Below are positions 51,113-59,952 of a DNA stretch of 64,000 bases, piece after piece; position 1 is the stretch's first letter; the number at the start of each line of letters is the position of its first letter. The DNA comes from Tepidiforma bonchosmolovskayae (GTDB lineage Bacteria; Chloroflexota; Dehalococcoidia; Tepidiformales; Tepidiformaceae), in contig NZ_CP042829.1 in assembly GCF_008838325.1 (NCBI RefSeq), forward strand, positions 930,001-994,000. Direction: 5' to 3'. Position numbers and translations under genes: made by a program. Under the pieces are notes generated by a model, which was not told the DNA's origin, did not search any database, and worked only from the letters and a program-made list of their open reading frames with translations.

Positions 51113-52488
51113 GCCGCGCGGGGGAGATTCCGCTCGAGCCGCCGCTCGTGCGGGCGCCTTCGACGGTGCCGGCGCGGGAAGACCGGTCCTACCTGGGCTA
51201 CATCGCCGCGGCGCTGGCCTTTGCGCTGGTCGGGGGGTTCGCGCTGGCGACCTGGATGCCGCTCGCCGCGGCCGGTGCGGTGCCCGGGATCGAACGGACG
51301 CCGCGGCTGGTGCAGGCGCACGGGTGGCTGCAGCTGCAGGGCTGGGCGGGGCTGTTCGTCGCGGGGATGGCGATCCGGGTCGTGCCGCGGTTCGTCGGCC
51401 AGCGGCCGGTGCCTTCGCGGGCCACCGTTCCGCTGCTCGGGCTGCTGGCCGCGCCGCTGGTGGTGCGGCTCGGTGTTCTGCCGTGGGTTGATGGAGGTGC
51501 GGCGCGGGCGGCAGCGCTGGCAACGGGGTGGACAACGGCGGCCGGCTGTGCCGGCGTGGGCAGCATCCTGGCGGTCACGCTCTGGCGGGGGAGACGCGGC
51601 AGCGAGGCCTGGCGGCTCTTTGTTGCGGCGGGCGCAGGGTGGTGGCTGGCATGGGCGCCGCTGGCGGCGTGGTGGGGCTGGCGAGCTGCCGATGGCGGCG
51701 GCCTGGCGCCGGCGGCCTTCGACGACGGGCTGGCGTGGGCGGTCATGCTCGGCCCGATCGGGAACTTCAACCTCGGGGTGCAGAGCCGGGCGGTGCCGGT
51801 GTTCTTCGGGCGGCGGCCGCCAGGGACGCGGGCGCTGGCCGGGCCGTGGGTGCTGGTGAACGCGGGGGCAGGGGCGTTCGTGCTGGCGATGGCGCTCGAG
51901 GGGACGGCAGGGGCGCGGGCGGCGGGCGCGGGCCTCGTGCTAGGCGGCGCGGGCCTCAGCTGGGGGCTCCCGATCGCAGGGGCGGTGCGCGGCCGTGCGC
52001 ACCGGCTGCGGCCGCGGGCGCGCCCGGCGGCGAAGTTCGTGCTGGCGGCGAACCTGGCCGGGGTGGCCGCGGGCCTGCTGATGGTGGCAGCCGGCGCGGC
52101 GATGGCGGCTGAGGGGAGCTACGCGGCGGCGCCGCTGCGCGATGCAGCGCGGCACCTGTTCGGCCTGGGGCTGATTACGATGCTCATCCTCGGGATGGCG
52201 CGGCTGATTGCGCCGGTGTTCGCGGTGGCGCGCACCGAAAGCCGGGGCGCCGGCCTCCGGGAGCAGGCGCCGTTCTGGCTGCTCGCCGTGGCGCTGGTCG
52301 TGCGGGCGGGAGCGGGGCTGGCTTCGGGCACGGCGAGCTATGAGGCGTGGATGCACGCCGCGGCGCTGGCGGGGGTCCTGGCGTGGCTGGCGATTGCGGT
52401 GTTCGCGGCGGACGTGCTGACAGCCGCCCGGAACGAGGCGAGGAACCTCGCGGCGATCGATGCGGCTGCGCTGGGCGGGAAGCGGTAG
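51109..52488 (+). CDS. NnrS-family membrane protein
   Basis: 459 residues with about 12 hydrophobic helices. Features of NnrS (haem- and copper-containing membrane protein tied to nitric oxide tolerance and denitrification): QAHGWLQLQGWAGLFVAGMAIRVVPRF, GPIGNFNLGVQSRAVPVFF and HLFGLGLITMLILGMARLIAPVF, with His residues suited to binding metal. GTG 51109 overlaps the pdxA stop. No nitric oxide or nitrite reductase genes are in the window. Confidence 0.87.
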   Translation: MSRAGEIPLEPPLVRAPSTVPAREDRSYLGYIAAALAFALVGGFALATWMPLAAAGAVPGIERTPRLVQAHGWLQLQGWAGLFVAGMAIRVVPRFVGQRPVPSRATVPLLGLLAAPLVVRLGVLPWVDGGAARAAALATGWTTAAGCAGVGSILAVTLWRGRRGSEAWRLFVAAGAGWWLAWAPLAAWWGWRAADGGGLAPAAFDDGLAWAVMLGPIGNFNLGVQSRAVPVFFGRRPPGTRALAGPWVLVNAGAGAFVLAMALEGTAGARAAGAGLVLGGAGLSWGLPIAGAVRGRAHRLRPRARPAAKFVLAANLAGVAAGLLMVAAGAAMAAEGSYAAAPLRDAARHLFGLGLITMLILGMARLIAPVFAVARTESRGAGLREQAPFWLLAVALVVRAGAGLASGTASYEAWMHAAALAGVLAWLAIAVFAADVLTAARNEARNLAAIDAAALGGKR

Positions 52489-52505
52489 CGCGGCGGAGCG
52501 CGCGG

Positions 52506-53066
52506 TCAGTAGGGCAGGCCGGGGAGGCCGAAGAGCGTGCGGGCGTAGCTGGCGCGGCCGAGGTGCCCGTTGCCGTGCCCGATGAGGCCGTGGAGGATGG
52601 CTTCGATGCGGGGGACCGGTCCCCAGGGGCGGATGACCTGCACTTCGCGGAGGTAGGCCTCGCTCATGGCCGCGATGCGGGGCACGACGGCGGCCTCGAC
52701 GGCGCGGGTGTACTCGTCGAACTCCGAGGGCGGCGGGAAGCGCATAGCGTAGGCGTCGCGCGGGTCCTGGCCGGTGCCCTGGTCGACGCGGGGGAGGTTC
52801 CAGCGCTCGTGGAAGGCGTGCTGGAGCCAGACGGGCTGCTCGCGTTCGAAGACGAAGTGGATGATGTTGTCGATGGTGCGGACGACGTGCCAGACGTCCC
52901 AGCCGATGGAGTTGGTGATGCCGCCGCGGGTATCGCAGAGCTGTTCGACGGTGAGGCCATCGGTGGCGCGGAGGGCATACTGGAGGACGCGGCCGACGAC
53001 AACGGAGAGCTGGGTGGGGGTATCGGGGGGATTGCCCATGCCGGGCAGGTTCGGGATTTCGGGCAC
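52506..53066 (-). CDS. DinB-like protein
   Basis: 186 residues, helical. WDVWHVVRTIDNIIHF and HGNGHLGRASYAR provide His residues in the spacing of DinB metal sites. The function is unknown; thiol-dependent transferase or hydrolase activity is known for some relatives. GTG 53066 follows GAGG. Convergent with the NnrS-like gene, 18 bases apart. Only weakly similar to the DinB protein at 39918. Confidence 0.78.
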   Translation of the reverse strand: MPEIPNLPGMGNPPDTPTQLSVVVGRVLQYALRATDGLTVEQLCDTRGGITNSIGWDVWHVVRTIDNIIHFVFEREQPVWLQHAFHERWNLPRVDQGTGQDPRDAYAMRFPPPSEFDEYTRAVEAAVVPRIAAMSEAYLREVQVIRPWGPVPRIEAILHGLIGHGNGHLGRASYARTLFGLPGLPY

Positions 53067-53307
53067 GGGGAGACCTCAGCGCAGGGGTGGGGCGATTCTG
53101 CCAGAGGGCAGGGGCGGCGTCAGCCGGTGAGGGGCGGCGGTGACGGGGCGCGGGAGGCCGCGGGCATCGCGGCCGCGGGGGGTCAGCGGAGCCAGGCTGG
53201 CTGGGACGGGCGGCGGGGAGCGGACGGAGGGGCTGATTGCGTTTGCCCATCCGAACCGCCGGTCGGGGCTTCGGCGGGCGGCGCAATTGCTGCATCCAGG
53301 GCCGAAG

Positions 53308-53327
53308 CATCGGGATATTCCCCGATG
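53308..53327. promoter_or_regulatory. Inverted repeat upstream of the PAS kinase
   Basis: CATCGGG-atattc-CCCGATG, ending about 36 bases before ATG 53364 and near the expected -35 region of the GATAAT promoter. Core similar to 24206-24227. Confidence 0.4.
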
Positions 53328-53348
53328 ACCGGAGCATGGCCGGAGCCC

Positions 53349-53354
53349 GATAAT
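53349..53354 (+). promoter_or_regulatory. -10 element of the PAS kinase
   Basis: GATAAT ends nine bases before ATG 53364; no Shine-Dalgarno is seen. Confidence 0.45.
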
Positions 53355-53363
53355 CCGGGCGCA

Positions 53364-55304
53364 ATGCGTGGCAGGGGCGACGGGCGCCGACGGGACGTCC
53401 CCGCGGCTGCTGGGGGGGATAGCCTGCTGCGCGCGGCGCTCGAGGCGGCCCCGGATGGCATCATTGTTGTGGCAGCGGATGGGCGGGTGGTGCTGTACAA
53501 CGCGGCGTTTCTCAGGCTCTGGGGGCTCGACGCAGCGGTTATGGAGCTGGAGCGGCCGGCACTGCGCCGTGCGGCGGCCGCACGCCTGGTGCGCGACCCT
53601 GAAGCGTTCCTCGCGGAGGCGGAGGAGGTGCAGGCCAACCCATACGCGGTGATGCATCGGCTGGTCGAACTCGTGGACGGCCGGGTCCTGGAGATGCACT
53701 CGCGCCCGCTTGAGCTCAGCGAGCGGGAAGCCGGTCGCATCTGGCATTACCGCGATGTGACGGAGCTGGTTCGAACACGGCAAAAGCTGGAGGCCGCGAC
53801 GCGGCTGGCGGAGGCGCAGTTCGAAGGGGCGCCGTACGGGATCATTGTGATAGCGCTGGACGGCCGGTTCCTGCGCGCGAACCGGCGGTTCTTCGCAATG
53901 ACGGGGCTCGATGCGACGTGGGCAGAGCTGCCGCCGCCGGAGCGGGCGGCGTGCCTCGAGGCGCTGGCGAAGGAGCCCGAACGGGCGCGGGCGTTCAACG
54001 CCCGCTGGCGGGAACAACCGGGGACCTCGTTCTCAGAGCTGTTCGAGCGATGCGATGGGGCCTGGTTCAAGGTAAGCACGCAGCCGCTGAGGGCTGGCGG
54101 CGGCGAGGTGCTTGGGCAGGTGTTCTTCTACGAGGATGTGACTGCACAGGTCGTGGCGGAGCAGGCGCTGGCCGAGAGCGAGGCCCGACTCCGGACGATG
54201 ATCAACGAGATGGAGACGGGGATCACGGTGGTGAACCGGCAGGGGGTCATCACGCACGCGAACCCGGCAGCGGCGCGGCTGCTGGGCCTGCCGGCGGACC
54301 AGGTTGTCGGGCGGGCCGTGGACTGGAGCTGGGGCGCGGTGCGGGAGGACGGCAGCCCGTTCCCGCCTTCGGAGATGCCGGTCAACTTCGCGATGACGAC
54401 CGGGGCCGCGGTACGGGGCGTGGTCATGGGGCTGCCGCTGGGCGGCGGGCAGCTGCGCTGGCTGCTGGTCTCGGCGGCGGTGCTGCGGCGCGGCCCGGCC
54501 GGCGAGCCGCAGGAGGTGGTGGCGACCTTCACGGACTATACGGACCAGAAAGAGCGGGAGGGGCTGCTGGCGAAGGCGCGGTTCCTGGAGAGCTTCGCGG
54601 CGCTCTCGGCCGGGGTTGCGCACCGGCTGAACAACGACCTGACGGCCATGCTCGGGAATGCGTGGCTGATGCGGCAGGAGGGCCCGCTGACGCCGGGGCA
54701 GGAGGAGGCGGTGGCGGCGATCGAAGCCGTCGCGCGGGACGCGGCGTACCTCGTGGCCGACCTGCGCGCTGCGGCGACCGGGAGCGACGAGGCGAAGGGG
54801 CCGGTCGAGCTGGACGTCTGCCTCGGGCGGGCGCTCATCCAGTTCCCGGAGGCGGAGCGGCAGCGCGCGGCCGTGGTGCTGAGTGCGGGGGTGCCGCGGG
54901 TGCTGGGCCGGCCGCGGGCGCTGGAGACGGCGTTCCAGCATGTGCTGGCGAACGCGTTCGAAGCGACGCGGGGGCCGGTGGAGGTCCGGGTGACGCGGCT
55001 GCGGGTGCGGGACGAGTTCCGCCTTTCGACGCCGGGGCGATGGGAGCCTGCGCGCATTCCGCCGGGCGAGTACGCGGCGGTGTTCGTGGAGGACGCGGGC
55101 GAGGGGATTGCGGAGGAGCACCTCGGGCGGATTTTCGAGCCGTTCTACTCGACGCGGTTCGCCGGGCGGGGCCTCGGCCTGCCGGCCACGGCAGGGATCG
55201 TGCGGGAGCACGGCGGGTACATCGGGGTACACTCGGCGCCGGGCCGGGGGACGACGGTGGTGCTCGCGTTCCCGGTGCCGGCGGAGCGGCCGGAGGGAAC
55301 GTGA
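53364..55304 (+). CDS. Soluble PAS-domain histidine kinase
   Basis: 646 residues, no membrane helix. Three PAS-like sensor regions (about 17-125, 150-265 and 275-395; the second and third start LEAATRLAEAQFEGAPYGI and SEARLRTMINEMETGI), then the phospho-accepting helix with His near residue 420 (VAHRLNNDLTAMLGN) and an HATPase_c domain (N-box NAFEAT, EDAGEGIAEEH, GRGLGLPATAGIVREHGG). The H-box is of the HxxNN type shared with PAS kinases of the NtrB-like class. No response regulator is adjacent; the only one in the window is at 11753. It probably senses a cytoplasmic redox or small-molecule signal. Confidence 0.92.
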   Translation: MRGRGDGRRRDVPAAAGGDSLLRAALEAAPDGIIVVAADGRVVLYNAAFLRLWGLDAAVMELERPALRRAAAARLVRDPEAFLAEAEEVQANPYAVMHRLVELVDGRVLEMHSRPLELSEREAGRIWHYRDVTELVRTRQKLEAATRLAEAQFEGAPYGIIVIALDGRFLRANRRFFAMTGLDATWAELPPPERAACLEALAKEPERARAFNARWREQPGTSFSELFERCDGAWFKVSTQPLRAGGGEVLGQVFFYEDVTAQVVAEQALAESEARLRTMINEMETGITVVNRQGVITHANPAAARLLGLPADQVVGRAVDWSWGAVREDGSPFPPSEMPVNFAMTTGAAVRGVVMGLPLGGGQLRWLLVSAAVLRRGPAGEPQEVVATFTDYTDQKEREGLLAKARFLESFAALSAGVAHRLNNDLTAMLGNAWLMRQEGPLTPGQEEAVAAIEAVARDAAYLVADLRAAATGSDEAKGPVELDVCLGRALIQFPEAERQRAAVVLSAGVPRVLGRPRALETAFQHVLANAFEATRGPVEVRVTRLRVRDEFRLSTPGRWEPARIPPGEYAAVFVEDAGEGIAEEHLGRIFEPFYSTRFAGRGLGLPATAGIVREHGGYIGVHSAPGRGTTVVLAFPVPAERPEGT

Positions 55305-55379
55305 GGGCGGGCCGGCTGCCATGCCGGTTGGGCCGGGGCGTGGTTCAATAGCAGCCCAGGCTGCAGGAGGCACGACCCG

Positions 55380-56543
55380 ATGGACTTCGCACTTTCGGAA
55401 GAGCACCGGCTGATTAAAGAGACCGCCCGGCGGATTGCGCGCGAGGTGATTGCGCCGCGCGCGAAGGAGGTCGATGAGACCGGGGAGTACCCGCACGACT
55501 TCTTCGAGGCGTTCAAGAAGGCGGGGCTGCTGGGGATGGCGATCCCGGAGTCGATGGGCGGCACGGGGAACGGCATCCTGCCGCTCTGCCTGGCGATCGA
55601 AGAGGTGGCGAAGTACGAGTGCGGGGCCGGGCTGATGCTGGTCCTGAGCGGGCTCCCGACCCGGCCGATCGTGTTCGGGGGGACGCCGGAGCAGCAGCAG
55701 CGGTGGCTGCCGGCGCTCGCCGCCGGTGATGCCAAGGCGGCGTTCTGCCTGACCGAGCCGGACCACGGTTCGGATGCGGCGAACCTCGAGACGCGGGCGG
55801 TCCGCGACGGGGACCATTACATCCTGAACGGGAACAAGGTGTACATCTCGGGCGGGACGGTGGCGGACTACCTGACGGTGTTTGCGCGGACGGGCGGCCC
55901 GGGCGCGAAGGGGATCAGCGCCTTCGTGGTGGACGCGCATGCGCCGGGGGTGCGGATCGACCGGACGGACGACAAGATGGGCGTGCGGAGCGTGCCGACG
56001 GCGCATTTCAGCTTCCAGGACGTGCGGGTGCCGGCCGAGAACCTGCTTGGGGGCGTCGAGGGGCAGGGGTTCAACGTGGCGATGCTGACGCTGAACTCGA
56101 TGCGGCCGACGGTGGGCGCGCGCGGGGTCGGCCTGGCCGAGGGTGCGGCGGCCTATGCGCTGGAGTGGGCGCGGGAGCGGAAGGCGTTCGGGAGCTCGGT
56201 GATCGACTTCGAGGCGATCCAGTTCATGTTTGCGGACATGGCGATCCGGATCGAGGCGGCGCGGAACCTGGTGTATAAGGCGGCGTGGCTGGTGGACCAG
56301 GGGAAGTACACGCGGGAGTACGCGCACCATCTGTCGATTGCGAAGGCGTACGCGACGGAGGTGGCGAACCGGGTGGCGTTCGATGCGCTGCAGGTGCTCG
56401 GGGCGCAGGGGTACATGAAGGACCACCCGCTGGAGCGGCACTACCGGGATGCGCGCCAACTGATGATTGTCGAGGGGACGAGCCAGATTCAGCGGGTGGT
56501 GATCAGCCGGGCGCTGATCGACCGGAACCTGGTGTACGGCTGA
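55380..56543 (+). CDS. Acyl-CoA dehydrogenase
   Basis: 387 residues, the standard tetrameric flavoenzyme of fatty acid or branched-chain oxidation. Signature parts: FCLTEPDHGSDAANLET, the FAD segment YILNGNKVYISGG, AYALEWARERKAFG, QVLGAQGYMKDHPLERHYRDAR and the catalytic Glu in IVEGTSQIQRVVI. That Glu is at the short/branched-chain position. GCAGGAGG precedes ATG 55380. It passes electrons to ETF, not encoded here. Confidence 0.95.
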   Translation: MDFALSEEHRLIKETARRIAREVIAPRAKEVDETGEYPHDFFEAFKKAGLLGMAIPESMGGTGNGILPLCLAIEEVAKYECGAGLMLVLSGLPTRPIVFGGTPEQQQRWLPALAAGDAKAAFCLTEPDHGSDAANLETRAVRDGDHYILNGNKVYISGGTVADYLTVFARTGGPGAKGISAFVVDAHAPGVRIDRTDDKMGVRSVPTAHFSFQDVRVPAENLLGGVEGQGFNVAMLTLNSMRPTVGARGVGLAEGAAAYALEWARERKAFGSSVIDFEAIQFMFADMAIRIEAARNLVYKAAWLVDQGKYTREYAHHLSIAKAYATEVANRVAFDALQVLGAQGYMKDHPLERHYRDARQLMIVEGTSQIQRVVISRALIDRNLVYG

Positions 56544-56578
56544 CGGGGGGCGGGCATTGCAGCGGGCATGCGCCCGGC

Positions 56579-56584
56579 TATGAT
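56579..56584 (+). promoter_or_regulatory. -10 element, leaderless layout
   Basis: TATGAT ends seven bases before ATG 56592. Confidence 0.5.
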
Positions 56585-56591
56585 TCGGGCC

Positions 56592-57470
56592 ATGCCATAC
56601 GCACCGACGAACGGGATTCAGCTGTACTACGAAACGCACGGGGAGCCGGGCGGACGCCCGATGCTTCTCGTCATGGGGCTGGGCGCGCAGATGACGCTCT
56701 GGGAGCCGGACTTCTGCGAGATGCTGGCTCGCGAGGGGTTCTATGTCATCCGGTTCGATAACCGGGACGTGGGGCTCTCGACGAAGATCGAGGGCGGGCC
56801 TCAGCCAGACCTGGCGAAGGCGCTGGCGGGCGACCATTCGACGGCCTCGTACACGCTGTGGGATATGGCGGACGACGCAGTCGGCCTCCTGGACCACCTG
56901 GGCATCGAGCGTGCACACATCGCGGGGGCCTCGATGGGGGGCATGATCGTCCAGTGCATCGCGATTCGGCACCCCGAACGCGTGCGCTCGATGACATCAA
57001 TTATGTCGACGACCGGCAACCCGAACGTGGGGCAACCGCAGCCCGAAGCGATGGCGGCGCTGCTCGCCCCTCCTCCGGAGCGCCGAGAGGAAGCAATCGA
57101 ACAGGGGCTGCGGACGTGGACCACGATCGGCTCGCCCGCCTACCCGGCGGACCCGGCGGAGCTGCGGGCGAGGATTGCGGCTGATTACGACCGGTGCTTC
57201 TATCCAGAAGGCACAGCCCGGCAGCTGGTGGCGATCCTTGCGACGGGCGACCGGACGGAGGGGCTCGCCCGGGTGCGGGTGCCGACGCTTGTCATCCATG
57301 GGGAGGCGGACCCGCTGGTGACGCTCACCGGGGGACAGGCAACCGCGGAGGCGATCCCGGGCGCGCGGCTGCTCACCTTCCCGGGGATGGGGCACGACCT
57401 GCCGCGGGCGCTCTGGCCGGAGTTTGTCCGGGCGATAGCCGAGCTGGCGCGGGAGGCCGATGGGGGCTGA
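56592..57470 (+). CDS. Alpha/beta hydrolase
   Basis: 292 residues. Nucleophile elbow GASMGGMI (Ser), His in GMGHDLPRALW, acid in HGEADPLV; NRDVGLSTK follows the oxyanion region LVMGLGAQM. It belongs to the esterase/lipase or RdmC-like aclacinomycin methylesterase group. Start taken at ATG 56592 for its spacing to TATGAT; an upstream ATG at 56568 has no signals. It overlaps the next gene by 11 bases. Confidence 0.9.
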   Translation: MPYAPTNGIQLYYETHGEPGGRPMLLVMGLGAQMTLWEPDFCEMLAREGFYVIRFDNRDVGLSTKIEGGPQPDLAKALAGDHSTASYTLWDMADDAVGLLDHLGIERAHIAGASMGGMIVQCIAIRHPERVRSMTSIMSTTGNPNVGQPQPEAMAALLAPPPERREEAIEQGLRTWTTIGSPAYPADPAELRARIAADYDRCFYPEGTARQLVAILATGDRTEGLARVRVPTLVIHGEADPLVTLTGGQATAEAIPGARLLTFPGMGHDLPRALWPEFVRAIAELAREADGG

Positions 57471-58056
57471 GCGGCCGGTGCCGTTCGGGCGGCGGGTCGC
57501 GGTTTACGGGCCTGCGGGCAGCGGGAAATCGACGCTGGCGCGGGCGCTTAGGGAGCGGCTGGGGCTGCCGGTCGTGGAACTCGACGCCGTCTACCATGCG
57601 CGGCCAAACTGGCAGGACCTCTCGCGAGAGGAGTTCCGGGCGGCGGTCACCCGTATCCTTGCGGAGCACCCTGATGGTTGGGTGATCGAAGGGAACTACG
57701 CGGTGGTCCGCGACCTGGTGCTGCCGCTGGCGGAGGCGGTCGTGTGGCTGGACCTGCCGTTCGGGGTGGTCTACCGGCGGCTGGCGATGCGGACCATCGG
57801 GAGGGCGCTGGCCGGGGCGGAGCTGTGGAACGGCAACCGGGAGACGCCCCGGCAGACGTTCTTCTCGCGGAACTCGATGCTGCTGTGGGGGCTGACGGCC
57901 TTCCGGCGGACGGGCCGGGGCGTAGAGGAATCGCTGCGCACGCTGCGGCGGCCGGGGGTGCCGGTGTACCGGCTGCGGACGCCGGGGCAGGCGGCCTACC
58001 TGCTGCGGAATGCCCGGCCTGCGGGCGGGGCGCACGGGCCGGCGCCGACCGGGTAG
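57460..58056 (+). CDS. P-loop kinase, adenylate-kinase-like (topology modulation/FlaR type)
   Basis: 198 residues. Walker A GPAGSGKSTLA, then LPVVELDAVYHARPNW, WVIEGNY and VVWLDLPFGVVYRRLAMR, the pattern of the small AAA/adenylate-kinase-like group often named DNA topology modulation protein FlaR. A lid segment GNRETPRQTFFSRNSMLLW follows. It probably phosphorylates a nucleotide or other small molecule. It overlaps the hydrolase gene. Confidence 0.85.
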   Translation: MGAERPVPFGRRVAVYGPAGSGKSTLARALRERLGLPVVELDAVYHARPNWQDLSREEFRAAVTRILAEHPDGWVIEGNYAVVRDLVLPLAEAVVWLDLPFGVVYRRLAMRTIGRALAGAELWNGNRETPRQTFFSRNSMLLWGLTAFRRTGRGVEESLRTLRRPGVPVYRLRTPGQAAYLLRNARPAGGAHGPAPTG

Positions 58057-58087
58057 GATGTCGGCACCACGGAGAAGGAGGCGCCTG

Positions 58088-58732
58088 GTGGAACGGATTC
58101 GCGACGGAGACCTGGAGATAGTCATCGGCGGGCCGACGGGCTACGGGAACAACGTGTACGTGGTGGTCGACCGGGCGACGGGCGAGGCGGCGTTCATCGA
58201 TGCGCCGGGCGACCCGGAGGCGAACATGGCCGCGGCGGAGGCGGCCGGGGTGCGGCCGACGCGCATCTTCCTGACGCACGGGCACTTCGACCACACGCCG
58301 GCGATCGATGCGCTGAAAGCGGCGTACGGCGCGAAGCTGTACGCGGACCCGGCCGAGCCGGGGCTCAAGGACGGGCAGCTCGATGTGCCGGTGCGGCACG
58401 GCGAGGAGATCGCGGTCGGGAACCTGCGGTTCCGGGTGCTGAGCGTGCCGGGGCACACGCCGGCGAGCACGGCGTATCTCTGCGGGAAGAGCGTCTTCGT
58501 GGGCGACACGCTCTTCCCGGGCGGGCCGGGGCGTTCGAAGGACAATGCGGCGCTGCAGGAGGAGATCGCGTCGATCGTGCGGGAGCTGTACGCGCTGCCG
58601 GACGACACGGTGGTGTACCCCGGGCACGGACCGACCACGACGATCGGGGCGAGCAAGGCGGAGTACGCGGTCTTCGCCAGCCGGGAGCACGCACCGGACC
58701 TGTGCGGGGATGTGACGTGGCTGAACTCGTAG
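58088..58732 (+). CDS. Metallo-beta-lactamase-fold hydrolase (glyoxalase II-like)
   Basis: 214 residues. Metal motif LTHGHFDHTPA, later VPGHTPAS, FVGDTLFPGG and YPGHGPTTT, the ligand set of hydroxyacylglutathione hydrolase-like MBL proteins. It hydrolyses a thioester or similar bond with two metals. GTG 58088 has GGAGG six bases upstream; TAGGAT at 58054-58059 is a likely -10. Overlaps the PPOX-like gene at its 3' end. Confidence 0.92.
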   Translation: MERIRDGDLEIVIGGPTGYGNNVYVVVDRATGEAAFIDAPGDPEANMAAAEAAGVRPTRIFLTHGHFDHTPAIDALKAAYGAKLYADPAEPGLKDGQLDVPVRHGEEIAVGNLRFRVLSVPGHTPASTAYLCGKSVFVGDTLFPGGPGRSKDNAALQEEIASIVRELYALPDDTVVYPGHGPTTTIGASKAEYAVFASREHAPDLCGDVTWLNS

Positions 58733-59118
58733 GGCCGCCGGATGGCTGGTGGGCCGGGCGGATCGGCGAGCCGCGGACGGTGGTGCTGAGCACGACGGGG
58801 CCGGGCGGGCGACCGCATGCGGCGGCGGTCTGGTACCTGTGGCGCGACGGCGAGGTGCAGATTGTGACGGGGCGCGGTTCGCAGAAGCACCGGAACATTG
58901 AGCGGACGGGGCAGGCGGCAGTGACGTGGCTCGACGACTGGCGGTACCTGACGGCCGCAGGACCGGTGACGGCGGAGCCGCTGACGCGGGAGGACCGGTA
59001 CACGCTCTGGGCGCACTACCGCGGGCCGGAGGTCGCTGCGAAAGAGACGGCAAGCGATGCCCACGAGGAGATGGTGCTGCTGCGGCTGCGCCCGGCGCGC
59101 TGGTGGGGCCAGTGGTGA
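58717..59118 (+). CDS. PPOX/F420-type flavin-binding split-barrel protein
   Basis: 133 residues. RTVVLSTTGPGGRPHAAAVWYLW and TGRGSQKHRNIERTGQAAVTWLDD are the FMN/F420 site of pyridoxamine-phosphate-oxidase-like proteins, most like the F420-dependent group. It may reduce or oxidise a small substrate. The start is uncertain: GTG 58717 or GTG 58702, both inside the MBL gene end. Confidence 0.82.
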   Translation: MAELVGPPDGWWAGRIGEPRTVVLSTTGPGGRPHAAAVWYLWRDGEVQIVTGRGSQKHRNIERTGQAAVTWLDDWRYLTAAGPVTAEPLTREDRYTLWAHYRGPEVAAKETASDAHEEMVLLRLRPARWWGQW

Positions 59119-59148
59119 TGGCGGCTTCTCCATTTCCGGGGTTGGCCG

Positions 59149-59154
59149 TACCCT
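59149..59154 (+). promoter_or_regulatory. -10 element of fabI
   Basis: TACCCT ends eight bases before ATG 59163; no Shine-Dalgarno. Confidence 0.4.
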
Positions 59155-59162
59155 AGCGAGCC

Positions 59163-59948
59163 ATGGGCAAGCTCGATGGCAAGACAGCGCTAATTTTCGG
59201 CGTCGCGAACGACCGTTCGATTGCGTGGGGGATTGCGCAGGCGTTCCACCGGGAGGGGGCGAAGCTGGCGTTTTCGTACGCGGCGGAGAACCTCGAGCGG
59301 CGGGTTCGGCCGCTCGCGGAGAGCGTCGGGGCTGACTTCATCGAGCTGTGCGATGTGACGAAGGACGAGGACATCGAGCGGGTATTCGCAGCAGCGAAGG
59401 AGCGGCTGGGGACGATCGATGTGCTGGTGCACGCGATTGCCTATGCCAACCGGGAGGACCTCGCCGGGCGGTTCGTCGACACCTCGCGGGAAGGATTTTT
59501 GCTGGCACACAACGTCTCGGTGTACTCGCTGGTGGCGCTGGCGCGGGCTGCGCGGCCGCTGATGCCGAACGGGGGGAGCATCATCACGCTGACGTACTAC
59601 GGGTCGCAGAAGGTGGCGCCCAAGTACAACGTGATGGGGGTGGCGAAGGCGGCGCTGGAGGCGACGGTGCGGTACCTGGCGTGGGACCTCGGGCCGGAGA
59701 ACATCCGGGTGAACGCTATCAGCGCGGGGCCGATCCGGACGCTGGCTGCGAGCGGGATTTCGGGGTTCCGGGACTATCTGAAGGCGTTCGCGGATATTGC
59801 GCCGCTGCACCGGAACGTGACGATCGAGCAGGTCGGCGAGGCGGCGGTGTTCCTCGGGAGCGAGATGTCGAGCGGGACGACGGGGGACATCCTGTACGTG
59901 GACAGCGGCTACAACATCATGGGGCTCGTGGCGGAGACGCGGGAGTAG
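59163..59948 (+). CDS. fabI: Enoyl-[acyl-carrier-protein] reductase (NADH)
   Basis: 261 residues. Last step of each fatty acid elongation round. FabI-type [29 protein letters not shown], catalytic pair in [19 protein letters not shown] (Y-x6-K), and [15 protein letters not shown]. It is the target class of triclosan. Unlike most neighbours it begins close to its -10. The GNAT gene follows after four bases. Confidence 0.96.
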   Translation: MGKLDGKTALIFGVANDRSIAWGIAQAFHREGAKLAFSYAAENLERRVRPLAESVGADFIELCDVTKDEDIERVFAAAKERLGTIDVLVHAIAYANREDLAGRFVDTSREGFLLAHNVSVYSLVALARAARPLMPNGGSIITLTYYGSQKVAPKYNVMGVAKAALEATVRYLAWDLGPENIRVNAISAGPIRTLAASGISGFRDYLKAFADIAPLHRNVTIEQVGEAAVFLGSEMSSGTTGDILYVDSGYNIMGLVAETRE

Positions 59949-59952
59949 CGCG

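Larger units (their letters stand above)
53067..53363. other. Divergent intergenic region with inverted repeat
   Basis: 297 bases between the DinB-like gene (-) and the PAS kinase (+). It holds CATCGGG-6-CCCGATG (53308-53327) and a GATAAT -10 (53349-53354). I see no ORF with supporting signals. Confidence 0.5.
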
